A stretch of DNA of 16,418 nt, taken from NCBI GenBank assembly GCA_003506095.1, contig DNWZ01000137.1, positions 1-16,418 of the forward strand, written 5' to 3'. Numbering within the stretch: the first letter of the stretch is position 1; every line of letters starts with the position of its first letter. This document shows, piece after piece, positions 1 to 7,593 of this stretch. The notes below the pieces were generated by a model. It was not told the origin of the DNA, searched no databases, and was given only the letters and a program-made list of their open reading frames with translations. The translations under genes and the position numbers were made by a program. Source of the DNA: Planctomycetaceae bacterium (lineage in GTDB: Bacteria; Planctomycetota; Planctomycetia; Pirellulales; Pirellulaceae).

Positions 1-196
1 ACTTCGACTCACCGGTGGTCACATTAAAAACCACCGGATACCGCCAATCACGAAGCCGGACCGCCAGCCCCAACACCGTTTCGGTAAACAGCTTTACCTC
101 ACCTTCGACCGGCTCATCGAGCCCCAGTCGTTTGCACCCCGCTCGCACCGCCGCAGCGCTACGAACCTGAGTCTGAATCTGCACCACATGTGACAT
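1..196 (-). CDS. DUF1257 (Ycf35-like) protein, N-terminal 65 residues, runs off left edge
   Basis: The frame opens at an ATG at 196 and stays open to base 1, so only the first 65 residues are present. It begins MSHVVQIQTQVRSAAAVRAG and continues with a CKRLGLDEPVEGEVKLF stretch and an LRDWRYPVVFNVTTGE stretch. From memory this pattern (MSH-V-I-T, then C-RLGL, then a DWRYPVV-motif) is typical of DUF1257, the family of plastid/cyanobacterial Ycf35, which also occurs in Planctomycetes, sometimes next to DUF2997 and AAA-ATPase genes. The molecular function of the family is unknown to me. A strong Shine-Dalgarno sequence GGGAGGA lies just upstream and fixes the start. The gene is separated from the others by about 960 bases and is probably the first gene of a separate unit going left. 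I am fairly sure of the family, less of any role. Confidence 0.85.
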   Translation of the reverse strand, partial: MSHVVQIQTQVRSAAAVRAGCKRLGLDEPVEGEVKLFTETVLGLAVRLRDWRYPVVFNVTTGESK

Positions 197-199
197 GTG

Positions 200-206
200 T
201 CCTCCC
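200..206 (-). promoter_or_regulatory. Strong ribosome binding site of the DUF1257 gene
   Basis: On the minus strand the sequence is GGGAGGA followed by a 3-base spacer (CAC) and then ATG; the GGGAGG core is about 4-9 bases from the start codon. It supports ATG 196 as the true start and suggests efficient translation. Confidence 0.75.
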
Positions 207-239
207 AAAGCATTTGAGTGATAGAAAATGGAAGATGGA

Positions 240-256
240 ATGCTGAGAATCAGCAT
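240..256. repeat. Perfect 7-bp inverted repeat upstream of DUF1257
   Basis: ATGCTGA (240-246), spacer GAA (247-249), TCAGCAT (250-256) form a perfect palindrome centred about 52 bases before the DUF1257 start codon. It could be an operator or a small hairpin in the 5' leader. The function is inferred only from position. Confidence 0.4.
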
Positions 257-262
257 CTACCG

Positions 263-279
263 GATAGCCGGCAGCTATC
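263..279. repeat. Second inverted repeat upstream of DUF1257
   Basis: GATAGC (263-268), spacer CGGCA (269-273), GCTATC (274-279) form a perfect 6-bp inverted repeat only 6 bases from the neighbouring repeat at 240-256. Their centres are 23 bases apart, about two helical turns, which would suit paired binding of a regulator. I see no recognisable operator consensus. Confidence 0.35.
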
Positions 280-444
280 GGTCTACCACATTCATATACC
301 ACTCATACGCCCGCGATTTAGCAGTTCAGTCATGTGCCACACGCACAACAAATTGACGAATATACAAGCCAGCCGACTACCTCTCGCTCGCCGAAAACTA
401 TCTATTGGGTTTCAGATTGGCACTATCCCACGCCATCTCCATGC

Positions 445-776
445 CTAGGTAGTGCGACGCAAGGCATCAGCGATCAACACCCGGCCAGTCAACAGCCACA
501 GTTGCGGTGCCAGTGGCACTCCGAAACTCGGTATCGTCGCGAGGTAGCAAACGCGGGCAATCACCTGGTCGGCCTGGGAGCTTCGTAGGCCTCGGCAACA
601 ATCAAGAATCCATGAATCCGTGTGCCCACAGAACAAGCACCGTGGAAGTAATCCCCTAGTTCGGCAGTGGCGAGTCGCCTGAAACGCGGATCAACGAAAC
701 TGCCGCTGGTCTCCTTGAACCAGGGCTTAAATGTTGGCTGACCAGCGTCGTTCGGCAGTCCACTTCTCCAACCACC
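445..776 (-). pseudogene. Possible frameshifted gene relic (two adjoining coding-like frames)
   Basis: From 776 down to a TGA at 561 a 71-residue frame is open, without a convincing start, and contains the coding-like stretches FKPWFKETSGSFVDPRF and YFHGACSVGTRIHGFLIVAE. A second minus-strand frame covers the same DNA and goes on to a TAG at 445, reading ADQVIARVCYLATIPSFG and then APQLWLLTGRVLIADAL. Both stretches have ordinary amino-acid composition and mixed G/C-rich third positions. A single-base insertion near 570-580 would join them into one reading frame ending at 445. I do not recognise the family. It may instead be non-coding sequence that happens to be open; confidence is low. Confidence 0.25.
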
Positions 777-999
777 TCAACCCAGCCTGGCCATCAATCG
801 GCTAGCGACGCATCATCTAGGCCTTAATGTGTTTTAATTTGTTCTCCGTTTTTTCATTGCCGGGTGTCTTTCGCGTTCGAACCCCAGCCCATTTACCCCT
901 GTGCCGAACAACCAGTTGCTGTAGCAGATTATTCGATGTCTGGGCTACCAACCGCTGGAAAGCATGCAAACTTGAAACTACGCACTCGGCAGAACACTC

Positions 1000-1022
1000 G
1001 CTAGTATAGGGAGGATACTAGC
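1000..1022. repeat. Perfect 8-bp hairpin with a Shine-Dalgarno-like loop
   Basis: GCTAGTAT (1000-1007), loop AGGGAGG (1008-1014), ATACTAGC (1015-1022). The stem is perfect and the plus-strand loop is a consensus-like anti-16S sequence (AGGGAGG). It lies 138 bases downstream of the stop of the GYF_2 gene, so it could end that transcript, but no T-run follows on either strand, so it is not a canonical intrinsic terminator. A protein-binding palindrome or a transcript-processing hairpin are alternatives. Confidence 0.45.
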
Positions 1023-1159
1023 CCCCGGGAAACTGCGCGTCGAACTCCGCCCGTTGCGACCGCGTCGTTGGTCCCTAGATTGAGCGGCATCAACCAGCGA
1101 AATGCGCCTGTTGCGGGGCTGCGGGGCAGCGTTACCGGTTGAACGACCGGGCTCGGCCA

Positions 1160-2059
1160 TCACCACTCCTGTCTTTCGTAGGTGCGGATCGTGGCCCACT
1201 CGTGGGCACAGAACCGACACTTCCAGAAATAGCGAAAGTTACTGCGGACGACCGCTACCTGCTCTGTCCGTACAGTCGTACCGATGGTTTCGCTCTTCGC
1301 GTTTTTGTGAACGTCCGTTCGGTGCACCAGTGAGGCCCCGCAGTTACTCCCTAGGTGTCGCTGCGTCTGGTACAGCCTCGCCCAAGTCCGGTGGCAACCG
1401 GGACAGCCGACCCAAGCCCCGGTAGCCAACAGTGGGCCGGCGACGAGGAGCGGGAGCGAGATCAGCATGAAAATCGCACTGGCGGGGTTATTTTTGCCGA
1501 CCTGCTTATCGATCTCAACGCCGATTGAGACGAACACAAAGAACAGCACAAAGGTCACAGCAGAGGCTATGGCCGACTTCCTCCGGTTCTGCGCAAACCT
1601 CTTCATGAACACCAGCGAGCCAACAGAATACATCGTCCGGTAGAACCAGTCGACCGCCTGAGTCTGGGCGGCCTCGCCAGCGGCAGCGGCCTTATGGAGA
1701 GTGTTGCCGATGGGGTCGTAGTCCTCGATAGGCTTCTTCCCTGCCATGGGTGCCGCTGGGGCGGTCCCAGTAGCAGTAGGGTGTAAAGTTGGTTTTCCGT
1801 TAGCTGAGCTCGAAAAATGCCTGCTTTCTTTTGTCTTATTCTCAGCAGTTTTTTCTGGTCTATGGTTAGTAGCAGGGCTCGGCAGCTCACTGTCTGCAAA
1901 AAGCCCTGCCACCTTCAATGCCTGGAAGCGTTCTTCGCTGCCTACCAAGCCAACTATATCTGATGGCCGAAGTTTACCCGCATCCGCAAATTGCTTCAAT
2001 TGACCAGGACTGAATGGGCCATGGGTCTTGTTCGGTCGATAAATATTCCACCGGTGCAT
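1160..2059 (-). CDS. GYF_2-domain, two-helix membrane protein with C-terminal zinc ribbon
   Basis: A 299-residue protein. Residues 2-55 (WNIYRPNKTHGPFSPGQLKQ onward) match the GYF_2 (DUF4339) pattern: an aromatic start, a G-PFS motif, then a helix and a 'L-P-DIVG' stretch. Such domains bind proline-rich peptides or act as intramolecular adaptors. Residues about 60-115 are low-complexity and probably disordered. Two hydrophobic helices follow at about 163-184 and 193-216, then two Cys pairs, CPGC (219-222) and CRFC (281-284, in WKCRFCAHEW), which look like a zinc ribbon split by about 58 residues. The chosen start is ATG 2059, preceded by TAAGG with a 5-base spacer; a GTG one codon upstream (2062) is less likely. 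It stands alone, with wide gaps on both sides. GYF_2 plus helices plus zinc ribbon is a familiar planctomycete architecture; the function is unknown. Confidence 0.8.
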   Translation of the reverse strand: MHRWNIYRPNKTHGPFSPGQLKQFADAGKLRPSDIVGLVGSEERFQALKVAGLFADSELPSPATNHRPEKTAENKTKESRHFSSSANGKPTLHPTATGTAPAAPMAGKKPIEDYDPIGNTLHKAAAAGEAAQTQAVDWFYRTMYSVGSLVFMKRFAQNRRKSAIASAVTFVLFFVFVSIGVEIDKQVGKNNPASAIFMLISLPLLVAGPLLATGAWVGCPGCHRTWARLYQTQRHLGSNCGASLVHRTDVHKNAKSETIGTTVRTEQVAVVRSNFRYFWKCRFCAHEWATIRTYERQEW

Positions 2060-2379
2060 CACGGCCTTACCTTATTCAAAAAGTGGGCTGACCTCGTTTG
2101 CGCAGCTCAACTGCTGATTGCCTTCGTGATCGAGCGGCAGCTTCGTTTTAGTCAGCTACGATTCAGATTTAAAACTTCCTTGAAATTTGCAATAGCTTAA
2201 ATGATGTCGCTTTCTTCTGCACCATGATTTTTCATTTTCTATCGTGTGGTAACTTCAAGGTTTTCGGGGCTAAAACTTTCGAGTCCCAATTCGGGCCTGT
2301 GTTCACTCAGCCAGAATATCAAGTAAACTTTCTGTAAAGCCAGGCTCGAACCCAACTACATCTTGGCGACCGCCGATAT

Positions 2380-2418
2380 TTGGGTAGTAAGCTTACGGTC
2401 CTGAGAACACTTACCCAA
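2380..2418. repeat. Nested inverted repeats in the intergenic gap
   Basis: TTGGGTA (2380-2386) and TACCCAA (2412-2418) are perfect inverted arms, and the spacer begins with a 10-base palindrome GTAAGCTTAC (2387-2396). They could form a stem-loop downstream of the operon end, but no U-tract follows, so the role is uncertain. Confidence 0.3.
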
Positions 2419-2464
2419 TTCTTGTGTTTTGCCCAACCATTTTTGCCAGAATATCCTCCTGCCA

Positions 2465-2483
2465 GCCTGCCGTGCCCGCAGGC
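2465..2483. repeat. GC-rich 6-bp hairpin downstream of the permease gene
   Basis: GCCTGC (2465-2470), loop CGTGCCC, GCAGGC (2478-2483). It lies about 150 bases after the permease stop codon on the minus strand and could mark the 3' end of the operon transcript. There is no U-tract, so it is a weak candidate. Confidence 0.3.
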
Positions 2484-2635
2484 GTTCCGCTATCCAGTTA
2501 TCCACACGCCGCTAGTGAACAGCGCATGCAAGTGTGACCGGTTGCTGAAAGTGATCGAAATTCTAGCGAATTGGCCTTTGGGTCGGAAATTGATTTGATT
2601 TCGGTGTAGCCGATTTTTTTCCCTCGCGTGCGCGG

Positions 2636-4222
2636 TCACCGCTCCAGCAGCAAAATCGGATCGGATCGGTGACAAATCATGACCGAGAGCTGCATGAAGA
2701 AAACACTCGCAACCAAACAACCAAGCGAAATGCTCAAAGCATGGGTGATCGTTAGGTGATATCCAATTTGCTGTGCCATTGCGTCCCCCGCATACTGTTG
2801 GTGCGAGAGATATTTTCCCAATGCGATCCCCAAGGGGATGCCCAGTATCGATGGAATCCACAATACGAACGCTTCGATCAGCCGCAATTGCGTAATCGAT
2901 TGGTTGGAAAAGCCGATCACCCGCATCATGCCGGCTTCGGACGATTTGCTTTTTGCCTTCAGAAAAAGAATCGTCAACAAGCCGATCGAGCCGACCAACG
3001 CGATGACAAAGCTAAATCCGGTGACAATCTTCAATGCGGTACGAGTCTGCTCGTCCGCCCTTGCCACCTTTTCCGCTGATTCCCGCTCGACCAGTCGCCC
3101 GAACATTTTCCCGTCGTTCGCTGTGCTGTGCGACTGCCGCCAGTGGACTTCGGATGCCAAGTCGGCAATCGATTGCATCAACGACAGGTCCGACGTGTAA
3201 ATACCGGCCATATCGTAGCGATCATCCTCCAAAGAGTGTTCCGGTAAGATGCCAGTTTCCAAATTTAGAAACTGTTCCACAAGCATGTCTGCATCTGGTT
3301 GATCCAAGGCGGGGAAACCTTTAATCCACATCCTTAACAAAATGCTCCATTCCTGTAGCGGTGCGTCGGTCATTGCCAGTGATAAGCGATGGTCAACCAG
3401 ATCGAAACGCTGCCCATTCACCCTGCGATTCGCCTGCCCGGCCAATTCTACGAATCGATCGAAGTGTTCGCCCTGCCCATCTCCAACCTGTTGCAACAGC
3501 GGCCACCACTGAGTGGGTGCCGTTCCGGTTGTCACCTGATCCACCTTGATAGATGCACGATCGTCGGTCTGGGCAAGCCATCGGTCGATATCTTCGGCCA
3601 TGACAAAATCCCAGCGATACGGCAGACGGTCCACCACGCCCGTCACTCGTAATTCAACAGGCAACTCTTTAACTTTACAGCGAATGGTCAATGGCAGCGT
3701 CTGGGCCTGCAATCCACATTGAGTCAAAAAATCCGTGGAAACGTACAATGCCGATTGATCCGCCGAGGGTGTGGCAGAGGACGTGCTGATCCGCCGCAGA
3801 CCAGCAAAAACCGGGTCTTCACGGCGATCATCGGTACCCATACTCGCCGTGCGTCCATACAACGTCCATGTTGAACCGTCCGAGGTGATCACCGTCAACG
3901 GCACCTCACGAAACCCGAAAACTCCTGTGAATCCAGTGGATGCCGGCAGCTTTTGACGTAGAAAACTCTCGACATGCTCAAAGTCTGCCGATTCAAATCT
4001 TTGCTTGGTACGAATACCGTCGCCCACCAGAACACAACCACTGAGTGGTTCGGATTCAATCCGGTGCGTATTGACGTTTCCGATGCCGAATGCCAGCCCG
4101 AAAGACGTCACCATAGTAGTCGTCACGGATAACAGTGTGCTAAGTATTGCCAACGTGATGGCGATCGAGGGCTTTGAGAAAACGTCCGTCAGACAAAACC
4201 ACAATCGATTCCCAAACTTCAT
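2636..4222 (-). CDS. ABC transporter permease, FtsX/MacB-type (mechanotransmission family)
   Basis: A 528-residue protein with the MacB/LolC topology: one membrane helix at about 19-46, a large extracytoplasmic domain at about 47-395, then three helices at about 397-422, 448-470 and 493-517. The cytoplasmic stretch EAGMMRVIGFSNQSI (429-443) before helix 3 is the FtsX-family signature segment (compare 'E-G-L-AIG' in MacB). The extracytoplasmic part is not recognisable in detail. The family does not carry substrate through the membrane; it transmits ATP-driven motion to periplasmic partners, as in LolCDE lipoprotein release, MacB export or FtsEX control of hydrolases. ATG 4222 overlaps the stop codon of the ATPase gene by 4 bases (ATGA), with GGAG 8 bases upstream. 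It is the last gene of the operon. Its periplasmic partner is probably one of the exported proteins encoded just before it (inference). Confidence 0.85.
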   Translation of the reverse strand: MKFGNRLWFCLTDVFSKPSIAITLAILSTLLSVTTTMVTSFGLAFGIGNVNTHRIESEPLSGCVLVGDGIRTKQRFESADFEHVESFLRQKLPASTGFTGVFGFREVPLTVITSDGSTWTLYGRTASMGTDDRREDPVFAGLRRISTSSATPSADQSALYVSTDFLTQCGLQAQTLPLTIRCKVKELPVELRVTGVVDRLPYRWDFVMAEDIDRWLAQTDDRASIKVDQVTTGTAPTQWWPLLQQVGDGQGEHFDRFVELAGQANRRVNGQRFDLVDHRLSLAMTDAPLQEWSILLRMWIKGFPALDQPDADMLVEQFLNLETGILPEHSLEDDRYDMAGIYTSDLSLMQSIADLASEVHWRQSHSTANDGKMFGRLVERESAEKVARADEQTRTALKIVTGFSFVIALVGSIGLLTILFLKAKSKSSEAGMMRVIGFSNQSITQLRLIEAFVLWIPSILGIPLGIALGKYLSHQQYAGDAMAQQIGYHLTITHALSISLGCLVASVFFMQLSVMICHRSDPILLLER

Positions 4223-5109
4223 GCGAGGTGCTCCAAGTTGTCGGGCAATTGACCGGTGACCAATTTTTCAATCGCTTCATAGTTGCCCAACTCGTTTGCC
4301 AGCAGTAACCGCCCACCAACCAAGTTGCCCTTGTGCAGGAAAGCAACATAGTCGGCCCAAGCGATTGCGTCTTGCCAATGATGCGAGACTAAAATGACGG
4401 TCCTTTCTGTCGGCTTGGACTGTCTCCACTCACCGATCATTTTCAGCATCGCCCGATGATTCAACGGATCCAGATTCGAGAACGGTTCGTCGGCCATCAA
4501 CACCGCCGGATTGTTAATCATCGCGCGAAGAATGGCGAATCGCTGCAATTGCCCTGAAGATACCTCCGACGGCAATTTATGAAGGTGCTCGCCCAGCGTG
4601 GAACCAGTGGCACCGTTCATTTCATCAAATCGATCAACCAACTGACCAGCACGCTGGCGAGAGGTCTGACGCGACAAGCCAGCCCGCAACAGCGGTAGGC
4701 AAAGATTATCCAGGCAGGAAAAGCCGGATAGTAACGATGACGCTGACAAAACAAAGCCGATCCAGTCACTGCGATAGGTGTCGCCGACGCGTTCGGACCC
4801 AAGCACATTGACGATTCGACCACCGGGGCAGTGGAACTCCAATTCACCAGAGATACCGAAGCAGGACCGCTCTGTTCGCAAGCCACTTAAGATGGACAGC
4901 AACGTCGATTTTCCCGAACCCGAACGACCTAGAATCGCCAGCCGACAGCCTGGTGGGATGTCCATTGAAATCCGGTTGAGTACCACCACCGACGTGGCGT
5001 TGTCGTTTCCAGCCTCACTGTGACTATCCAACGAGTGTTCAACCATCAGATCACGAATACGAAACAGCACCGGGCCCGCAGCATCTGAAGTGGAGTCCAC
5101 AGCACTCAC
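4219..5109 (-). CDS. ABC transporter ATP-binding protein, LolD/MacB type, with altered Q-loop
   Basis: A 296-residue ATPase that pairs with the downstream permease. Numbered from the GTG start, the Walker A motif is GRSGSGKST (61-69), the signature is VSSGQ (183-187, in place of LSGGQ), Walker B is VLMADEP (203-209) and the H-loop is VILVSHH (238-244). The Q-loop region reads IGFVLSASSLL where MacB/LolD proteins usually have IGFVFQ, so the glutamine is replaced by serine (residue 122). I chose the GTG at 5109 because it overlaps the previous stop codon (GTGA) and has GAGGAG with a 5-base spacer; the longer TTG start at 5136 would lie inside the previous gene and lacks such a site. The segment at about 27-40 before the first strand is longer than usual. 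The family assignment is firm; the substrate is unknown. Confidence 0.9.
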   Translation of the reverse strand: MSAVDSTSDAAGPVLFRIRDLMVEHSLDSHSEAGNDNATSVVVLNRISMDIPPGCRLAILGRSGSGKSTLLSILSGLRTERSCFGISGELEFHCPGGRIVNVLGSERVGDTYRSDWIGFVLSASSLLSGFSCLDNLCLPLLRAGLSRQTSRQRAGQLVDRFDEMNGATGSTLGEHLHKLPSEVSSGQLQRFAILRAMINNPAVLMADEPFSNLDPLNHRAMLKMIGEWRQSKPTERTVILVSHHWQDAIAWADYVAFLHKGNLVGGRLLLANELGNYEAIEKLVTGQLPDNLEHLA

Positions 5110-7583
5110 GGCATCTCCTCTTGTAGGTCCAGCCAAACGTAGACCGTCTGCGCTGCGCCTCCCTCATTGACTACCATCCGGTTGAACGGACGGCGTGAGC
5201 CCGGCACTTCCACCAACTGGAAAATCGTTTCGCCGGATTCCAGTTTTCGTACCTCTTTGACGTACTCGCAATAGCTCTCTTTAAGGATATCGTTCAGCTT
5301 GAGTTGTACTTCCTGCAATTTCAGCAACCCCTGGTCATCGAGTGTTGCATTGCGACTCCCTTCCGCAACCGCCTTCATGAAATTTGACTGAAATGGCAAA
5401 CTACGACGCGCGAAGTAGTCGGCCATCGACTCATTGGGCTTACTGTAACCATGGCTATCACCAACCAAGTTGCTCAACACGCTTTTAGACAGAGTATCAA
5501 TATCCTGAGGTTGTCCGCGCATGTACGTCCCACGCCGCGTGATCTCCTGGAGGATGCGATGCAGATTTTCCACTTGCTCGCGTTCGACCAGCACCATGGT
5601 ACGCACCTGCAAGATATCGCCCAGCAGGTCAAAGCTGTGCCTCCAGAGGAATCCTTCGTTGAACACGTCTGCCTGGATCTTGTCTGGATCGACACCGTTT
5701 TGCTTGAGGCGTGATGATAGGAAGTTCCCCAAAATGGTGTTCGTTTCCGCTGGCACCGCGCGACCTGTCTCGAAAGCTTCTTTAAGTGCCTTGAGGGCTT
5801 CACTACTGAGCTTGTCGACGTCAGCCACTCGCTCGTTAATCCGTGTGATCAAGGCGTTCGTGTCCTTTCCATCGTCACTGGCTTTGGACACCGAAGCGAT
5901 GGTATCGAGCGTCTTGGTTCGCACTTGCCACGAGGCGTTCATAGCGTCGCACAACTGATTCATCTGTTGAACAAATCGCTTCGCGTCCGGATGATCGGTT
6001 ATGGTCGTCTTGGTGGCAACTTGGATACAGTAGATCTCCAGCGGCATGCCCGCGGAAGTCGCTTTCGAGGCAATCGCATTGATTCTCTCCTGAAGTTTAT
6101 CCGGTTCCTCACCTAACCGATCGCCCATGGTTCCAATCACTATCAGGATGCGGCGTTTGTTTCCGATAGGACTGAACTTGGCCATTGCATTTTCAATTCC
6201 CGCTACCACGCTTTTGGGGGCATCTCCGCCCCCATCGCCCTTGATCTTTTGGAACAGAACTAGTTGTTCTTCTAGCATGGCACCGTTGCCGACCGGAACC
6301 AGCGGGTTGATCGTGAACGGTTTGCGGGAGTATTTTTCATCGGCGTAAAATGAGATGGAAAGATTAAGCTCGCGGCGTTCATCACCGAAGGCAGACAAAC
6401 GCAGGCGATAATCCTCGAGCAGTTCACGAACCATCTGTTCGATTGGGCTTTTAATTGAATCGCTCGAGCTAAAGTGGTCTTCCATCTCTTTTGTATTGTT
6501 GATCAGAAACATCATTTCCACTTTGCGCAGAGATTGCCTCAGATCGGTCACACCTTGTCGAAATTTAATCTGCTCTGCTTGAGTCGACCCAGTCGCACCG
6601 ACACGAAATAATTCATACTTGCCTCGCGTGGAGATCGCTTTCAGCGAATCAGTGTCGCTGGCCGAATCATCACGGCTCATCACGATAAACCTGGGCTGAT
6701 CTGGGGCATAGAAGGGTACGCGACGCGGATCACGCTTATCGATGTTTTCGCGAAACAAAGCTTGTTGATCGAAAAGGCTCCGTAATTGCGACGCCGACGC
6801 GTTAGCCATTGCCTTGTCGGCATACTGTTCGGCCACCTGCTGTGAGTTGAACACAACCCCAGGCGTCTCCCGAGCACTTTCTCCCCGCAACGACCTCATG
6901 TCCCATTCAAACCCGAATCGCGTATTCCAATAGGCGATACGATCGACGGGCGCCCATCCACGAATGACCTCACGCGGTTTATCCGCATAGAACGCTGGGC
7001 TGTTACCAAGTAGAACATATTTTTCGTCCTTCGACTTTTTGTAGACGAAGTATACATTGTTCATTCGTATCTCTTGAGCGTCTTCTTCGTCGGGGCGTGC
7101 GGTTGCCGGACGTGTTGTCAAGCGAACGTACTTAGACTCATCCTTGACCTGTTCGACGCGATTGACGATCAAGCACTTACCGTAGATGCCCGGTGCCGCG
7201 TAGATCGGATGCTCCTCGGTCAGCACATCGTCGGCCTGAACCCAGCCAATCGGTTCGGATACGGTGCGTCCATCAGCTGACTTGGTCAGCAAAAAGGCTT
7301 TTGGAGCGGCCGATTGTGGCGGATACTTTTCGGCAACCCAGGCGGCCTGCATAAAATTCAACGTGGTGTTGATCTTTGGCGATTCCAGATGCGTGGCCGA
7401 CACGATAGCGTCATCGCGATTAACAAACACTTTGACAAACCGGCCCGCTTCACTGCGAAGCGGCGAACCGCTGCGCAGGACCGTCCCGTCACCCCGCTGA
7501 ATCTCTGCCGACTGAACGAAGCCAACGACCGGCGAAAGCAGCCAAGCCATGAACACCAACGAAGCTGAGCGTTTGGGAAACAT
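5106..7583 (-). CDS. Exported protein with a degenerate von Willebrand A domain
   Basis: An 825-residue protein from ATG 7583. A signal peptide is clear: MFPKRSASLVFMAWLLSPVV, with likely cleavage after QSA (residue 26). Residues 30-225 are beta-rich and end in GWAPVDRIAYWNTRFGFEWD, which recalls the region before the vWA domain of PpkA-type proteins (weak, from memory). The vWA-like domain spans about 355-550: first strand EMMFLINNTKEM, then GGGDAPKSVVAGIENAM (451-467), then RRILIVIGTMGDR (477-489). The usual MIDAS DxSxS is replaced by INNTKE and the 'DG' after the fourth strand by GT, so metal binding is probably lost or altered, though the GGGD aspartate remains. The last 270 residues are helical and unrecognised. 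A start further upstream (7694) would overlap the previous gene by about 100 bases and bury the signal peptide. It lies directly before the ABC pair and may be their extracytoplasmic partner (inference). Confidence 0.75.
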   Translation of the reverse strand: MFPKRSASLVFMAWLLSPVVGFVQSAEIQRGDGTVLRSGSPLRSEAGRFVKVFVNRDDAIVSATHLESPKINTTLNFMQAAWVAEKYPPQSAAPKAFLLTKSADGRTVSEPIGWVQADDVLTEEHPIYAAPGIYGKCLIVNRVEQVKDESKYVRLTTRPATARPDEEDAQEIRMNNVYFVYKKSKDEKYVLLGNSPAFYADKPREVIRGWAPVDRIAYWNTRFGFEWDMRSLRGESARETPGVVFNSQQVAEQYADKAMANASASQLRSLFDQQALFRENIDKRDPRRVPFYAPDQPRFIVMSRDDSASDTDSLKAISTRGKYELFRVGATGSTQAEQIKFRQGVTDLRQSLRKVEMMFLINNTKEMEDHFSSSDSIKSPIEQMVRELLEDYRLRLSAFGDERRELNLSISFYADEKYSRKPFTINPLVPVGNGAMLEEQLVLFQKIKGDGGGDAPKSVVAGIENAMAKFSPIGNKRRILIVIGTMGDRLGEEPDKLQERINAIASKATSAGMPLEIYCIQVATKTTITDHPDAKRFVQQMNQLCDAMNASWQVRTKTLDTIASVSKASDDGKDTNALITRINERVADVDKLSSEALKALKEAFETGRAVPAETNTILGNFLSSRLKQNGVDPDKIQADVFNEGFLWRHSFDLLGDILQVRTMVLVEREQVENLHRILQEITRRGTYMRGQPQDIDTLSKSVLSNLVGDSHGYSKPNESMADYFARRSLPFQSNFMKAVAEGSRNATLDDQGLLKLQEVQLKLNDILKESYCEYVKEVRKLESGETIFQLVEVPGSRRPFNRMVVNEGGAAQTVYVWLDLQEEMP
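5115..5120 (-). promoter_or_regulatory. Ribosome binding site deciding the GTG start of the ABC ATPase
   Basis: GAGGAG at 5120-5115 sits 5 bases before GTG 5109, inside the last codons of the upstream vWA gene. The GTGA overlap with that gene's TGA suggests translational coupling. Confidence 0.75.
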
Positions 7584-7593
7584 TTTCGAGTCA

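Larger units (their letters stand above)
197..1159. other. Long intergenic region without an intact gene
   Basis: This 963-base stretch separates the DUF1257 gene from the GYF_2 gene. Short open frames exist on both strands but lack a ribosome binding site or a recognisable product. What I can see in it is the pair of inverted repeats at 240-279, the possible gene relic at 445-776 and the hairpin at 1000-1022. The part from 197 to about 440 must hold the promoter of the DUF1257 gene, but I cannot place -35 and -10 elements with confidence. No tRNA, insertion sequence or CRISPR repeat is visible. Confidence 0.6.
2060..2635. other. Intergenic region between the envelope operon and the GYF_2 gene
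   Basis: These 576 bases hold no convincing gene; the plus-strand frame at 2380-2598 has no ribosome binding site or family resemblance. The AT-rich part around 2150-2260 is the likely promoter zone of the GYF_2 gene; on the minus strand TTGCAA and TAAATC are about 15 bases apart near 2168-2193, a weak match only. Two structured spots are listed separately. I see no clear intrinsic terminator for the operon that ends at 2636: the A/T run near 2612-2618 gives U residues only for plus-strand transcription, where there is no gene. Confidence 0.5.

Noticed and set aside
866..880. GTTCGAACCCC resembling a tRNA T-arm
   Set aside because: The bases on either side cannot form the T-stem on either strand, and no acceptor, D or anticodon stems are nearby.
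978..1220. Minus-strand open frame of 80 codons overlapping the end of the GYF_2 gene
   Set aside because: It overlaps the zinc-ribbon coding sequence in another frame, has an Arg/Ser-rich composition and no ribosome site.
2197..2235. 12-codon minus-strand frame (MKNHGAEESDII) upstream of the GYF_2 gene, a possible leader peptide
   Set aside because: No ribosome site and no attenuator-like structure or biased codon run; such short frames occur by chance.
2380..2598. Small plus-strand open frame in the intergenic gap
   Set aside because: No ribosome binding site before the ATG and no recognisable family; the gap also contains inverted repeats that suggest non-coding DNA.
2598..2620. TCGG-loop-CCGA followed by seven T on the plus strand, like an intrinsic terminator
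   Set aside because: The stem is only 4 bp and the T-run serves plus-strand transcription, where there is no gene to terminate.
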